From contig NZ_FOXJ01000004.1 in the NCBI RefSeq assembly GCF_900115685.1, positions 189,256 to 253,255 of the forward strand: a stretch of 64,000 bases of DNA, in the 5' to 3' direction. Below are positions 7,826 to 15,762 of this stretch, one piece after another. The stretch is from Variovorax sp. 770b2. Its GTDB lineage: Bacteria > Pseudomonadota > Gammaproteobacteria > Burkholderiales > Burkholderiaceae_C. The position numbers were made by a program, and so were the translations under genes. The notes beneath the pieces are model-generated. The model made no database searches. It had not been told where the DNA came from and saw nothing but the letters and a program-made list of their open reading frames with translations. The stretch's first letter is position 1. Each line of letters starts with the position of its first letter.

Positions 7826-8269
7826 ATGGCGACCGGAGGGGCTCCCCCTGCAACCAGTTCAATTCCTAAGCTGCTTGGGAAAGGAATAGAGTGGACATTT
7901 TTGTCGCTGCTATTTGGGTTGCTGCAATTATGGCTAGACGTTGGCGCGCGTCTAGGTACTCCGGAGCTTTCTCTTTTTTCTGTAATTAAAGATGGGGCAA
8001 TTTTATTCTTTGTCACCGGCGTTGTGATGGGGATTGCGATTGATTTCCATATGGATCAAAAAAAGAGTTCCAATACCAATTTCATTAAGCGCCTAATGTT
8101 TTTGGCCATTCCGTTTATGGTCATGATTCTTGCATTCATCGCATATGGGATGACTCGAAAAGAAATCCCTCCTGCTCAAGTTGATTTTTTTATCCTTATA
8201 AACGCATCGCTTTCTGTTTTGTCGATAGCTTATTCCATTGGAACGAAAGCCTATCTTTATAAAGAATGA
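7826..8269 (+). CDS. unknown four-helix membrane protein, island gene 1
   Basis: A 147-residue protein of no recognised family. Four hydrophobic segments are visible at about residues 22-42, 54-75, 88-108 and 118-138, joined by short loops containing DQKKSSNTN and MTRKEIPPAQ, so an inner-membrane location is expected. The ATG at 7826 has an AGAGG about ten bases upstream. Codon use is strongly AT-biased, unlike the chromosome around it, which indicates transfer. The stop overlaps within two bases of the next gene's start, so the three island genes look like one transcript. A role as a pore or anchor in a phage-defence or toxin-type module is possible from the architecture only. Confidence 0.7.
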   Translation: MATGGAPPATSSIPKLLGKGIEWTFLSLLFGLLQLWLDVGARLGTPELSLFSVIKDGAILFFVTGVVMGIAIDFHMDQKKSSNTNFIKRLMFLAIPFMVMILAFIAYGMTRKEIPPAQVDFFILINASLSVLSIAYSIGTKAYLYKE

Positions 8270-8270
8270 A

Positions 8271-8741
8271 ATGATGTATCTCGTTGCTATTGCTTCACTC
8301 CTTGCCTTGATTGGTTTTTTTTGGGCATTGAGATCTGCATTGCTGGAAAAAGTTGGTCTTGAAAGTCAAGTAATTGATGCTAAACAGTCTCGTGAAGAAA
8401 AGCAGCGGGACATGTTGCTTCATATGTCTCAAACGCTTTCCGAGTTATCGGAGCGCATGAAAAATTTGGAAGATACTTCAAGGGGTAATCCGAGAGTTGT
8501 TCGGAGGGCGAGCGTGGGCGCTTTTAATCTGGATCTCGTCGTCTTAAATCAAGCTCGGATAAAAAATCAAACGGAGGTGTTAGTTGCCGCGCATCAGCGA
8601 ATTTTGCAGAACTCGAGTTTGCCTCGTCAAGAATTTGTCGATAATTCGCCGATTGGCACTCAAGCCGAAAACAGCTTCAATGAAGAGATTGCAGCCCAAG
8701 TAGCAAGAGCAATTTCGCAAGCTTCAACTCCAATTCACTGA
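8271..8741 (+). CDS. unknown membrane-anchored coiled-coil protein, island gene 2
   Basis: A 156-residue protein beginning with a single hydrophobic helix (residues 1-24, LVAIASLLALIGFFWAL). It is followed by a charged heptad-like stretch (about residues 28-78, with EEKQRDMLLHMSQTLSELSE) predicted by eye to form a coiled coil, and a polar tail. Two adjacent ATGs at 8271 and 8274 can serve as start; the first lies one base after the stop of island gene 1. This topology, one anchor plus a long coil, suits a scaffold or a partner of the upstream four-helix protein. No catalytic motif or family is recognised. AT-rich codon use matches its neighbours. Confidence 0.7.
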   Translation: MMYLVAIASLLALIGFFWALRSALLEKVGLESQVIDAKQSREEKQRDMLLHMSQTLSELSERMKNLEDTSRGNPRVVRRASVGAFNLDLVVLNQARIKNQTEVLVAAHQRILQNSSLPRQEFVDNSPIGTQAENSFNEEIAAQVARAISQASTPIH

Positions 8742-8749
8742 AGGTATTT

Positions 8750-9187
8750 ATGGCCGACGAACCGAATATCACAAATCTTGTTGAAGCGTGGGCTGGATCA
8801 TCGCCCGAGAACCTGGGGAAAATGGCGTTAGCGCTGCAGAAAGCTAGATCTAAGCTCGGCGGTGGTACGCCAGTTGAGCACGCCAGATTTTTGAAGAAGG
8901 CGACTATTGCTTATGATGACCTTCATTCCTTTATCAAAGGAGATTTGGTAACTTGGAAGGAAGGGTTGCGTGATCGGCTACACCCAGAGCCAGGTTGGCC
9001 AGCCATCGTCCTGGATGTATTTATCGATCCAGTCGTCGATCCGGTGCAAGACTCTCAATCATCGTCGTACCGGCGAGAGTTCGACATGCTATGTGGCGTC
9101 GTAATTGATGGCGCTATGTATACATTCCATTTCGAAAGTCGACGGCTGAAAAAATATGAGGACGACTGGGATGATGAAGTCCTTTGA
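8750..9187 (+). CDS. unknown soluble protein, island gene 3
   Basis: A 145-residue protein with no transmembrane segment or signal peptide. The first half is helical and contains NLGKMALALQKARSKLGGG. The second half includes a beta-rich segment (GWPAIVLDVFIDPVVD, then FDMLCGVVIDGAMYTFHFES) and ends in the acidic tail KKYEDDWDDEVL. No known family is recognised. The ATG starts eight bases after the stop of gene 2, so it is probably cotranscribed. Composition is less AT-rich than genes 1 and 2. It could be the cytosolic sensor or effector of the module; this is inference from layout only. Confidence 0.7.
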   Translation: MADEPNITNLVEAWAGSSPENLGKMALALQKARSKLGGGTPVEHARFLKKATIAYDDLHSFIKGDLVTWKEGLRDRLHPEPGWPAIVLDVFIDPVVDPVQDSQSSSYRREFDMLCGVVIDGAMYTFHFESRRLKKYEDDWDDEVL

Positions 9188-9278
9188 ATGCCCTCCGCCC
9201 CGATAGCAATAGAGGAATCATGGTATTGATCGTGGTACTGTTCGGATAGATCGTTGTTTTTATTGAGATTTTTGATTC

Positions 9279-9292
9279 CACACTCTCCGCCA
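9279..9292 (+). repeat. island attachment repeat, distal copy (att)
   Basis: CACACTCTCCGCCA, an exact second copy of the tRNA-Ser 3' end (6726-6739). The flanking bases do not rebuild a tRNA, so it is only an attachment-site duplicate marking the right end of the island. Confidence 0.85.
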
Positions 9293-9363
9293 AAATGCTT
9301 GCAAGCTGTTGATTAATAAAAGCTTTTTAGCTTCATCACGCTTGAACTGTCGAAGCTACTATC

Positions 9364-9396
9364 AAAAGCCGCAGCGAAACCGTCGCGGCTTTTTTG
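9364..9396 (+). terminator. Rho-independent terminator beyond the island
   Basis: AAAGCCGC (9365-9372) pairs with GCGGCTTT (9385-9392) around a 12-base loop and runs into more T residues. It lies 72 bases after the right attachment repeat and probably ended the tRNA-Ser transcript before the island inserted. Confidence 0.75.
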
Positions 9397-9693
9397 CTTT
9401 CAGGCAATAGCTCTTAGTTGGTATGGTTCGTGGTCTACACGAAAGAGGGCAACGTGAGTGCATTAAACGAGGTGATCCAGTCGATGCTGTTGAGTTCCGC
9501 TGATCTCTGACCTCACTAGAGGGTCAATTTTCGGCGGCAACCAACAGCGCGCTGCTCATCTCGTTCTTCGCTCAGATGCTTCCAATTCAATAGGAGCGAA
9601 CGCCTACAGAGCCGGTTTTGCCGCAAATTGGGATAGGCGCAACGCAGGCTTTGCACGTCCCACAGGACTTGGAGAAAACTGCGGTCCGCGCTC
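9397..9693. other. non-coding junction with the second 23-bp repeat
   Basis: No gene is supported here. The stretch holds the second copy of the 23-bp repeat (9490-9512), followed by TGACCTCACTAGAGGGTCAA, which contains an imperfect inverted repeat TGACC...GGTCA and could be the scar of an insertion-sequence end. A short plus-strand frame ending at 9509 (SALNEVIQSMLLSSADL) finishes with the same SADL-stop as the integrase remnant. Confidence 0.4.
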
Positions 9694-10992
9694 TCACTTC
9701 ACCCCGTACCGCCGGGCCGGCCGCAGCGCCGCCAAGCTCACCAACACGCCGAAGGCCACGTAGAACGACGGCGCGATCTTGCTGCCCGTGGCCGTGATGA
9801 GCCAGGCGCTGATGAAAGGCGCAAAGCCGCCGAAGATCGCCACGCCCAGGCTGTAGCTCACCGACAGACCGGTGCCGCGCGTGGCCGCCGGGAACAGCTC
9901 CGACATCGCCGCCGAGATTGGCCCCCAGTAGGCCGAGGCCACCACGCCCATGGCGGTGAGCGCCACCATCAGCATCGGCACCGACGGATGGTTCACCAGC
10001 AGGTAGAACAACGGCACGATCATCACCCCCATGACCAGCGCCGCGCCGCGCATGATGGCCACGCGCCCCACCCGGTCCGACAGGCCGCCGAACACCGGCA
10101 CCAACGCGAACTGCAGCACGCCGAACCAGAAGGTGCCCGCGAACGCCATCGAGGCCGGCAGGCCCAGCTGGCGCACCGCGAAGGTGGGCATGAACAGGCC
10201 CGTGTAGGCCACTACGGTCGCCAGGATGATGAGGCCCATCGCGGTGAGCGTGCGCCCCCGCTGGTCGACCAGCGTGGTGCGCACGGGCGATGCCTCCTGC
10301 GCCGCGCGCTTGAACTCCAGGCCTTCGTCCAGGTGGCGGCGGATGTAGAGGCCGGCCGGCCCGATCAGCAGGCCGAAGAAGAACGGAATGCGCCAGCCCC
10401 ACGCCAGCAGCTGCTCGGGCGTGAGCAGTGCGTTCAGCCCCATGCCGAAGCCGGCCGCCAGGAAGGTGGTGATACCCTGGCTCGCGAATTGCCAGCTCGC
10501 GAAGAAGCCGCGGCGCCGGGGGTCCTGCTCGGCCAGCAGCGCGGTGGCGCTGCCGAACTCGCCGCCCGCGGCAAAGCCCTGCAGCAGCCGCGCGGCGATG
10601 ATGAGCACGGGCGCCCACAGCCCGATCTGCGCATAGGTCGGCGACACCGCGATCAGCAGCGTGCCGCACAGCATGATCGCCATCGACAGCGTCAAGGCGT
10701 TCTTGCGCCCCCGCGCATCGGCGTACGCGCCGAGCACCAGCGAGCCGACCGGGCGCATCACGAAGGTCACGCCGAAGGTGCCCAGCGTGATGAGCAGCGA
10801 CACGGACTCGTTCTCGGCCGGAAAGAACAGCTTGGAGATGGTCACGGCGAGAAAGCCGTAGATCACGATCTCGAACCACTCCAGCGCGTTGCCGATGGAG
10901 ATGGCGGTGATGACGCGCACGGTGCTCTGCCGCGTCACCGTGGGCTCGGCGGGCTCGGACGGGGTGGCGGTGCGTGGGGCGAGTGTGCTCAT
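9694..10992 (-). CDS. MHS-family major facilitator transporter
   Basis: Inner-membrane proton symporter of the metabolite:H+ symporter (MHS) branch of the major facilitator superfamily, 432 residues with about twelve hydrophobic segments. Diagnostic N-terminal block SIGNALEWFEIVIYGFLAVT, the loop motif GAYADARGRKNALTLSM after helix 2, and GGEFGSATALLAEQ with R-R-G-F-F-A-S-W-Q-F-A-S-Q are present. The start ATG 10992 gives a normal N-terminus and overlaps the upstream dimethylformamidase-like stop by four bases. It is the last gene of a three-gene operon and probably imports the compound processed by it. Substrate unknown; MHS relatives carry betaines, dicarboxylates or aromatic acids. Confidence 0.9.
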   Translation of the reverse strand: MSTLAPRTATPSEPAEPTVTRQSTVRVITAISIGNALEWFEIVIYGFLAVTISKLFFPAENESVSLLITLGTFGVTFVMRPVGSLVLGAYADARGRKNALTLSMAIMLCGTLLIAVSPTYAQIGLWAPVLIIAARLLQGFAAGGEFGSATALLAEQDPRRRGFFASWQFASQGITTFLAAGFGMGLNALLTPEQLLAWGWRIPFFFGLLIGPAGLYIRRHLDEGLEFKRAAQEASPVRTTLVDQRGRTLTAMGLIILATVVAYTGLFMPTFAVRQLGLPASMAFAGTFWFGVLQFALVPVFGGLSDRVGRVAIMRGAALVMGVMIVPLFYLLVNHPSVPMLMVALTAMGVVASAYWGPISAAMSELFPAATRGTGLSVSYSLGVAIFGGFAPFISAWLITATGSKIAPSFYVAFGVLVSLAALRPARRYGVK

Positions 10993-13331
10993 GGTGCTGC
11001 ATGCTCCAGGGATGGTTGAACCGGACGGTCCGCGCCCGCGGCGGGCCGGACCCCGAAGTGATGCAGCACGTTGCGCAGCACCCCTTCGAAACAGGGATCG
11101 ACGCCGAGCACCCAGCTGGCACCGACGGCACCGGCGTTGAACACGCGGCCACCCTGCGGGCGCTCCCAATAGATCATCTCGGCCGAGAGCCCGTCCAGCG
11201 ACTCGGTCACGCTCGAGAAGTAGTCCAGGTACGCATCGAGGCGGCCCGACCGGGCCCGGCGCCCCTGGGCGATGACCTCTATGCCCTGTTGCGGTTCGGG
11301 TAGGCGCTCACCGGCCGGCAACGCATGCGTCATGCGGCGCAGCGTGGTCACGCTCAGGTCCCACTCGTGACCGATGGCACGCGGCAGACCGCCGCCCGGC
11401 GCATGGCCGAAGGTCGTACCCTCGGCCAGCCCCAGCGCGTGCGGCTGCGTGAACAGGAAGTGATCGGGCAGCGTCGCGTGGTACACGCCGAAGTCGTCGC
11501 CGTCGGCAAAGGCCCAGCCCGCGGACTCCAGCCCGATAAGCTCGGCGCACGACCGCCCGGCCTGGCGGAACTGGCCGCCGCGCGCCCAGTCCTGCGCGTG
11601 GTACTGCTCGCCGTAGGGACCGGCGGGCGGGCGGACCTTGGCGGCCTCCTCGCTGTCTTCGTCGTTCGGCCCGAGCACCTTGCGCTGCTCCATCACCGTG
11701 CCCTCTTCGTTGTAGCTCACGCGCAGGTACATGGTGTTGCCCGACAACACCACGGCCGTGCCGCCGTTGGACAGATAGTCGTCGAGCCCGTCGCAGGCCG
11801 GCAGCGACCAGTACTCGCTGTGGCCGTTGACGATCACGGTCCTGTAGGCCTTCAGCAGGCCCGGGTCGCGGTGCAGGTCGAGGTCGCTCACCACGTCGTA
11901 GTCGTAGCCGGCCTGCTCGAGCCACACGTGCAGGCGCCGTTCCAGCCGGGTCCACTGGCAAAAACCCGCATCGGCCGGGTCGTACAGCGCATTGGGGCTG
12001 GCGTTGGGCCACGGCATGCGAAGCCCGACCTGGTAGCTCGGCTGGCCGCCGCGGTGATAGGTGTAGCTGCTGTAGGCGGGCGCATCGGGATGGCTGTTCT
12101 CCAGGCCGGCCGAACGCCGCGGCCAGACCGGGTCGCTCGCCACGTTCTTCGCGAACGGCGTGCTCGCATAGGCCAGCCAGCTGTTGGTGGCGCACAGCAC
12201 CAGCACCGGCGCGGGTGCTCGGTGCGCGGCGCGGCGCACGATGAAGGTGATGTCGTAGTCGGCGGGCCGGCCGTCGAGCAGGAACCGCACGCGGCCCACG
12301 TAGACACCTGACCGAGCATTCGCGGGAATGCGAAAGGCATGGCTCTCGGGCCAGCGGCAGTCGTAGAGATCGTCGCTCGCCAAACGCAAGCCGTGGCCGC
12401 GCGTGGGGTCGGCCAGCGGGTCGTAGCCGTCGTCGGAAAACTCGTTCACGCGCCTGGGCTCGAAGGCCGGGCCGACGATCATCCAGGTGCCGTGGTTGAC
12501 GATGCGGCCGGTGCGCTGGTGGCCGCTGGCATCGGCCACCGTGTCGCCGCGCTCCTCCCGCAGCGGCCAGCAGGCCAGCACGGTGCGCCCGCGCGGTGTG
12601 TGCAGGCCGCGGTCGGCGAAACGCGCGCGCACTTCGTCGGGCGACAACGCATGCGCGTAGATCGCGGGCATGACGATGTCGCCTTCGAGGAACGCATCCG
12701 CCAGGCCGTCGATGCCGCTGGCGCCCAGGCGCAGCGGGGCGCGGCCCGGTTGCATGGCGCCGCTCCACTTGCCGCGCGCAGCCGCTTCGCCGTCGATCCA
12801 GAGCACCGTCTCGCGCCCGTCCCATGTGGCGACGATGTGGTGCCAGCACTTGGGGCGCAGCGCGCCGCCCGCGAGCTCGCCTTGCGCGCGGAGCGCGCCG
12901 CCGTCACCGAGATAGAAGACCGCACGCCCGTCTTCGTCGACGAAGAGTCCGTAGCCGCAGGCGCCCGGCAGGTCGTACTGGCCGATGATGCTCTGGCGCG
13001 CGCCGATGCTCCACACCTGCACCCAACACTCCAGCGTGAGCGCATGCAGTGGCTGGTCGAGTCCGCGCGCCACCTGCACGTAGGAGCCCGGATGGATCGG
13101 CTGCGCTCGCGCGGGCGAGGGCTCAAAGGCATGCAACACGGTGTCGGCCGAACGGCCATCGACGTCGGGGCCGAGCTGGCACACCGAGAGCGCGTAGGGC
13201 ACGTCGCTGCTCAGATGGAAGCGCACCACCTCGCCGGCGGCCACGCTCTTGCGGTCGGTGTAGCCGTGCACGCCGGGCACGTGCAGGCTGCGGTGGGGCG
13301 GCAGGGTCTGCGGCATGTGGGCGTCCCGCAT
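10989..13331 (-). CDS. N,N-dimethylformamidase large-subunit-like protein
   Basis: A 780-residue protein matching the large (beta) subunit of N,N-dimethylformamidase, an iron-dependent amidohydrolase. The N-terminal third has a LamG/concanavalin-like domain (ALTLECWVQVWS, then CGYGLFVDEDGRAVFYLGDGG). The C-terminal part contains family blocks VLVLCATNSWLAYA, GLRMPWPNASPNALY, VIVNGHSEYWSLPACDGLDDYL read in two halves, and EQYHAQDWARGGQF. The stop of the aminotransferase gene and this ATG overlap as TGATG, so translation is coupled. Known dimethylformamidases need a small alpha subunit of about 130 residues; none is encoded nearby. The true substrate is therefore uncertain, probably an amide or formamide made or used by the adjacent transaminase. 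Confidence 0.85.
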   Translation of the reverse strand: MRDAHMPQTLPPHRSLHVPGVHGYTDRKSVAAGEVVRFHLSSDVPYALSVCQLGPDVDGRSADTVLHAFEPSPARAQPIHPGSYVQVARGLDQPLHALTLECWVQVWSIGARQSIIGQYDLPGACGYGLFVDEDGRAVFYLGDGGALRAQGELAGGALRPKCWHHIVATWDGRETVLWIDGEAAARGKWSGAMQPGRAPLRLGASGIDGLADAFLEGDIVMPAIYAHALSPDEVRARFADRGLHTPRGRTVLACWPLREERGDTVADASGHQRTGRIVNHGTWMIVGPAFEPRRVNEFSDDGYDPLADPTRGHGLRLASDDLYDCRWPESHAFRIPANARSGVYVGRVRFLLDGRPADYDITFIVRRAAHRAPAPVLVLCATNSWLAYASTPFAKNVASDPVWPRRSAGLENSHPDAPAYSSYTYHRGGQPSYQVGLRMPWPNASPNALYDPADAGFCQWTRLERRLHVWLEQAGYDYDVVSDLDLHRDPGLLKAYRTVIVNGHSEYWSLPACDGLDDYLSNGGTAVVLSGNTMYLRVSYNEEGTVMEQRKVLGPNDEDSEEAAKVRPPAGPYGEQYHAQDWARGGQFRQAGRSCAELIGLESAGWAFADGDDFGVYHATLPDHFLFTQPHALGLAEGTTFGHAPGGGLPRAIGHEWDLSVTTLRRMTHALPAGERLPEPQQGIEVIAQGRRARSGRLDAYLDYFSSVTESLDGLSAEMIYWERPQGGRVFNAGAVGASWVLGVDPCFEGVLRNVLHHFGVRPAAGADRPVQPSLEHAAP

Positions 13332-14740
13332 CACGCCGAAACGGCCAGGCCCGCGGCCGCGATCTCGTCGGCCAGGTCGCGCAGCGAACGCTCCAGCAGA
13401 TCGACCAGCTCGTCGATCTCCGCGGACGTGATGGTCAACGGCGGCGTGATCATCTGGAAGTCGCCGAAGGCACCCAGGTTGGCGCGCCGGTTGTACAGCG
13501 CAATGCCGTGCTTCAGTCCGTGCTCGGTGAGCCGCGCCGGCGCGTTGAAGCTGGCCGGCAACTGCCGCTTCGTGGCCTTGTCGGCCACGATCTCGATGGC
13601 GGTGAAGAGCCCCTTGCCGCGCACGTCGCCCACGATGGGCGAGCGCTCGGCCACCTCGCGCAGGCGGGCCATCAGCAGCTCGCCCATGTCGCGCGCGCGG
13701 GTCACCAGGTCCTGCGCGATCACCTCGCCCACCACCGCGTTGGCCACCGCGCACGACAGCGGGTTGGTGAAGTAGGTGTGGCCGTGCACGAAGCCGCCGC
13801 TGTCGGCGATGGCGTCGACGATGCGGTTGGGCGCGAGCATGGCGCCCAGGGGTGTGTAGCCCGCGGCCAGCCCCTTGGCCAGCGTGACGATGTCGGGCCG
13901 CGCGCCGGCCCAGTGGTGCGCCGCCAGGAAGGCGCCGGTGCGGCCCGCGCCGCTCATGATCTCGTCGTAGATCAGCAGCACGCCGTGGCGGTCGCAGATC
14001 TGGCGCACGCGCTCGAAGTAGGCTGCGCCCGACACCACCGCGCCGGTCGACAGCCCGCCGATGGGCTCCAGGATGAAGGCCAGCACGGTGTCAGGCCCCT
14101 CCCGCACGATGGCGGCTTCGAGCTCGTCTGTGCAGGCCATGGCATGCGACCCGGCGGTGTGGCCGTCGGGCACGCGGTACGACAGCGGCGCGGGCACCTT
14201 CGGCATCTCGCGCACCATCGGGCCGTAGAGGGATTGCGTGTGCGCGTCGCCCGTCACTGCCAGCGCGCCCAAGGTGGAGCCGTGGTAGCTGGGGTTGCGC
14301 GAGATGACCTTGGCGCGGCGCGGCTGGCCGGTGACCACGGCGTACTGCCGCGCCAGCTTGAGGGCCGATTCGTTGGCCTCCGAGCCACCCGAGACGAAGA
14401 AGGCACGGTCGAAGCCCTCGCCGGCCAGCTTGCACACGCGGTCCGCCAGCTCGATGCTGTGCTCGCTCTCGAAGAAGCGCGGGTAGGCGAAAGTCACCTG
14501 CGCCGCCTGCGCCTGCATGGCCGCCAGCACGCGCGGATTGCCATGGCCGATGTTGGCGACCACCGCGCCGGCCGTCGCGTCGAGGAAGCGGCGTCCGCCG
14601 GCGTCCCACAGGTAGATGCCTTCGCCGCGCGCGATGCGCGGCGGCCGGGGCGTGCCCTTGGCGGCATAGAAGCCGAGCACGGAGCCGCCCTGCGGCGTGT
14701 CGCCCACGGTGCGGGCGGTGTCTTCGATCGTAGCGCTCAT
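13331..14740 (-). CDS. class III PLP-dependent aminotransferase
   Basis: Fold-type I aminotransferase of class III (omega-transaminase group), 469 residues. Seen in order: GIYLWDAGGRRFLDATAGAV at the N-terminus, SGGSEANESALKLARQY (PLP phosphate binding), SRNPSYHGSTLGAL, LIYDEIMSGAGRTG (Asp of the PLP pyridine contact) and VTLAKGLAAGYTPLGAML with the Schiff-base lysine. First gene of an operon with the dimethylformamidase-like gene and an MHS transporter. It diverges from a LysR gene across about 100 bp that carry an inverted repeat. Specificity cannot be read from sequence; amines, beta-alanine or pyruvate-linked substrates are typical for the class. Confidence 0.9.
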   Translation of the reverse strand: MSATIEDTARTVGDTPQGGSVLGFYAAKGTPRPPRIARGEGIYLWDAGGRRFLDATAGAVVANIGHGNPRVLAAMQAQAAQVTFAYPRFFESEHSIELADRVCKLAGEGFDRAFFVSGGSEANESALKLARQYAVVTGQPRRAKVISRNPSYHGSTLGALAVTGDAHTQSLYGPMVREMPKVPAPLSYRVPDGHTAGSHAMACTDELEAAIVREGPDTVLAFILEPIGGLSTGAVVSGAAYFERVRQICDRHGVLLIYDEIMSGAGRTGAFLAAHHWAGARPDIVTLAKGLAAGYTPLGAMLAPNRIVDAIADSGGFVHGHTYFTNPLSCAVANAVVGEVIAQDLVTRARDMGELLMARLREVAERSPIVGDVRGKGLFTAIEIVADKATKRQLPASFNAPARLTEHGLKHGIALYNRRANLGAFGDFQMITPPLTITSAEIDELVDLLERSLRDLADEIAAAGLAVSA

Positions 14741-14804
14741 CGGGGAATTTCCATTCGCATGTCTTGAACGGCCCCGACGATAGGCACGACCGCGCGATAT
14801 GGGT

Positions 14805-14836
14805 AGACGTATGGAGCGATGAAGTGATATACGTCT
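14805..14836. promoter_or_regulatory. inverted repeat operator between transaminase and LysR genes
   Basis: AGACGTAT at 14805-14812 and ATACGTCT at 14829-14836 are perfect inverted 8-bp arms with a 16-bp spacer. They lie in the divergent control region, ending five bases before the LysR ATG at 14842. This position suits a LysR-type regulator that represses its own gene and controls the operon to the left. Confidence 0.6.
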
Positions 14837-14841
14837 GCCGC

Positions 14842-15762
14842 ATGAAGAACACCCACGATCGACTCGACCTGCTCGGCACCTTCATCAAGATCGGCGAGAG
14901 CGGATCGCTCAGCAAGGCGGCCCGGCTGCTGGGCACCACGCAGCCCACGGTGAGCCGCCGCCTGCTGGAGCTGGAGCGCCTGCTGGGCTGCAAACTGGCG
15001 ATCCGCAACACCGCCAACTTCTCGCTCACCGACGAGGGTCGCTCGCTGCTGGCCGAGGCGCACGACCTGACCGATCGCTGGTCGGGCCTGTCGCAGCGGC
15101 TACTGGGCGGACAGAGCCGGCCCGAGGGAACGCTGCGCGTGATCGGTCCATCGGGCTATGGCACCGGCTTCCTGACCGACGCGGTGACCGACCTGCGCGC
15201 CGCGCATCCGCAGGTGCGGGTGGAACTCACGCTGACCGACCGCGTGGTCGATCTCGCAGCCTCCGGCGCCGAATGCTGGGTGTGCGTGGGCGAGGTGCGC
15301 GACCCGGCCTTGGTCAGCCGGCCGCTGGGGCGCATGGAGCGCGTGCTGATCGCCACGCCCGAGTTGCTCAAGCGCATCGGCCCCGTCACGCTGGCTCGGC
15401 TGCCGCAGCTGCCCTGCGTCGGACTGGTGCCGTATGTGACGGGCAATGTGCGCCTGATTGACCGCGGTGGGCACTCGCGCATCGTGGCGCTCGACACGCC
15501 GACGCGCACCGACAACCTGCTCGCGAGCTACCGCGCGGTGCTCAACGGCGCGGGCATCGGCGCCGCCGCGCCCTGGATGTGCCACGAAGACATGCAGGCC
15601 GGGCGGCTCAAGCGCGTGCTGCCGAACTGGTGGCTGGAACCGATCGGCATCTCCGTGGCGCTACCGCCGGGGCTGTACCGGCCGGCGCGCGTCACGGCGT
15701 TCATCGAGGCACTGCGTGCGCGCATGCACGCGCTACCGGGGTTTCGGCCCGCGTCTTCCTGA
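14842..15762 (+). CDS. LysR-family regulator of the transaminase operon
   Basis: A 306-residue LysR-type transcriptional regulator: N-terminal winged helix-turn-helix at about residues 8-66 (SGSLSKAARLLGTTQPTVSR), then the effector-binding domain with GYGTGFLTDAVTDL and the periplasmic-binding-protein-like fold. ATG 14842 was chosen because an in-frame ATG 26 codons upstream would put a non-homologous tail through the operator. Divergent from the aminotransferase operon, which is its likely target; the inverted repeat overlapping its own leader suggests autoregulation. The inducer is unknown. Confidence 0.9.
   Translation: MKNTHDRLDLLGTFIKIGESGSLSKAARLLGTTQPTVSRRLLELERLLGCKLAIRNTANFSLTDEGRSLLAEAHDLTDRWSGLSQRLLGGQSRPEGTLRVIGPSGYGTGFLTDAVTDLRAAHPQVRVELTLTDRVVDLAASGAECWVCVGEVRDPALVSRPLGRMERVLIATPELLKRIGPVTLARLPQLPCVGLVPYVTGNVRLIDRGGHSRIVALDTPTRTDNLLASYRAVLNGAGIGAAAPWMCHEDMQAGRLKRVLPNWWLEPIGISVALPPGLYRPARVTAFIEALRARMHALPGFRPASS

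Larger units (their letters stand above)
6740..9292. mobile_element. small degenerate genomic island in tRNA-Ser
   Basis: About 2.55 kb bounded by the 14-bp att repeats. Contents from left to right: the first 60 codons of a phage-type integrase, an IS21-family remnant, a short unknown 3' gene remnant, and three unknown genes. Base composition drops sharply: runs of A and T in 7.8-9.2 kb contrast with the GC-rich core on both sides. A Rho-independent terminator just outside the right repeat (9364-9396) may be the original terminator of the tRNA transcript, now displaced. With the integrase truncated the element should be immobile on its own. Confidence 0.85.

Noticed and set aside
9250..9300. 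A second tRNA-Ser at the distal attachment site
   Set aside because: Only the 14-base 3' end is present. No anticodon, D or T arm can be formed, so it is an att copy.
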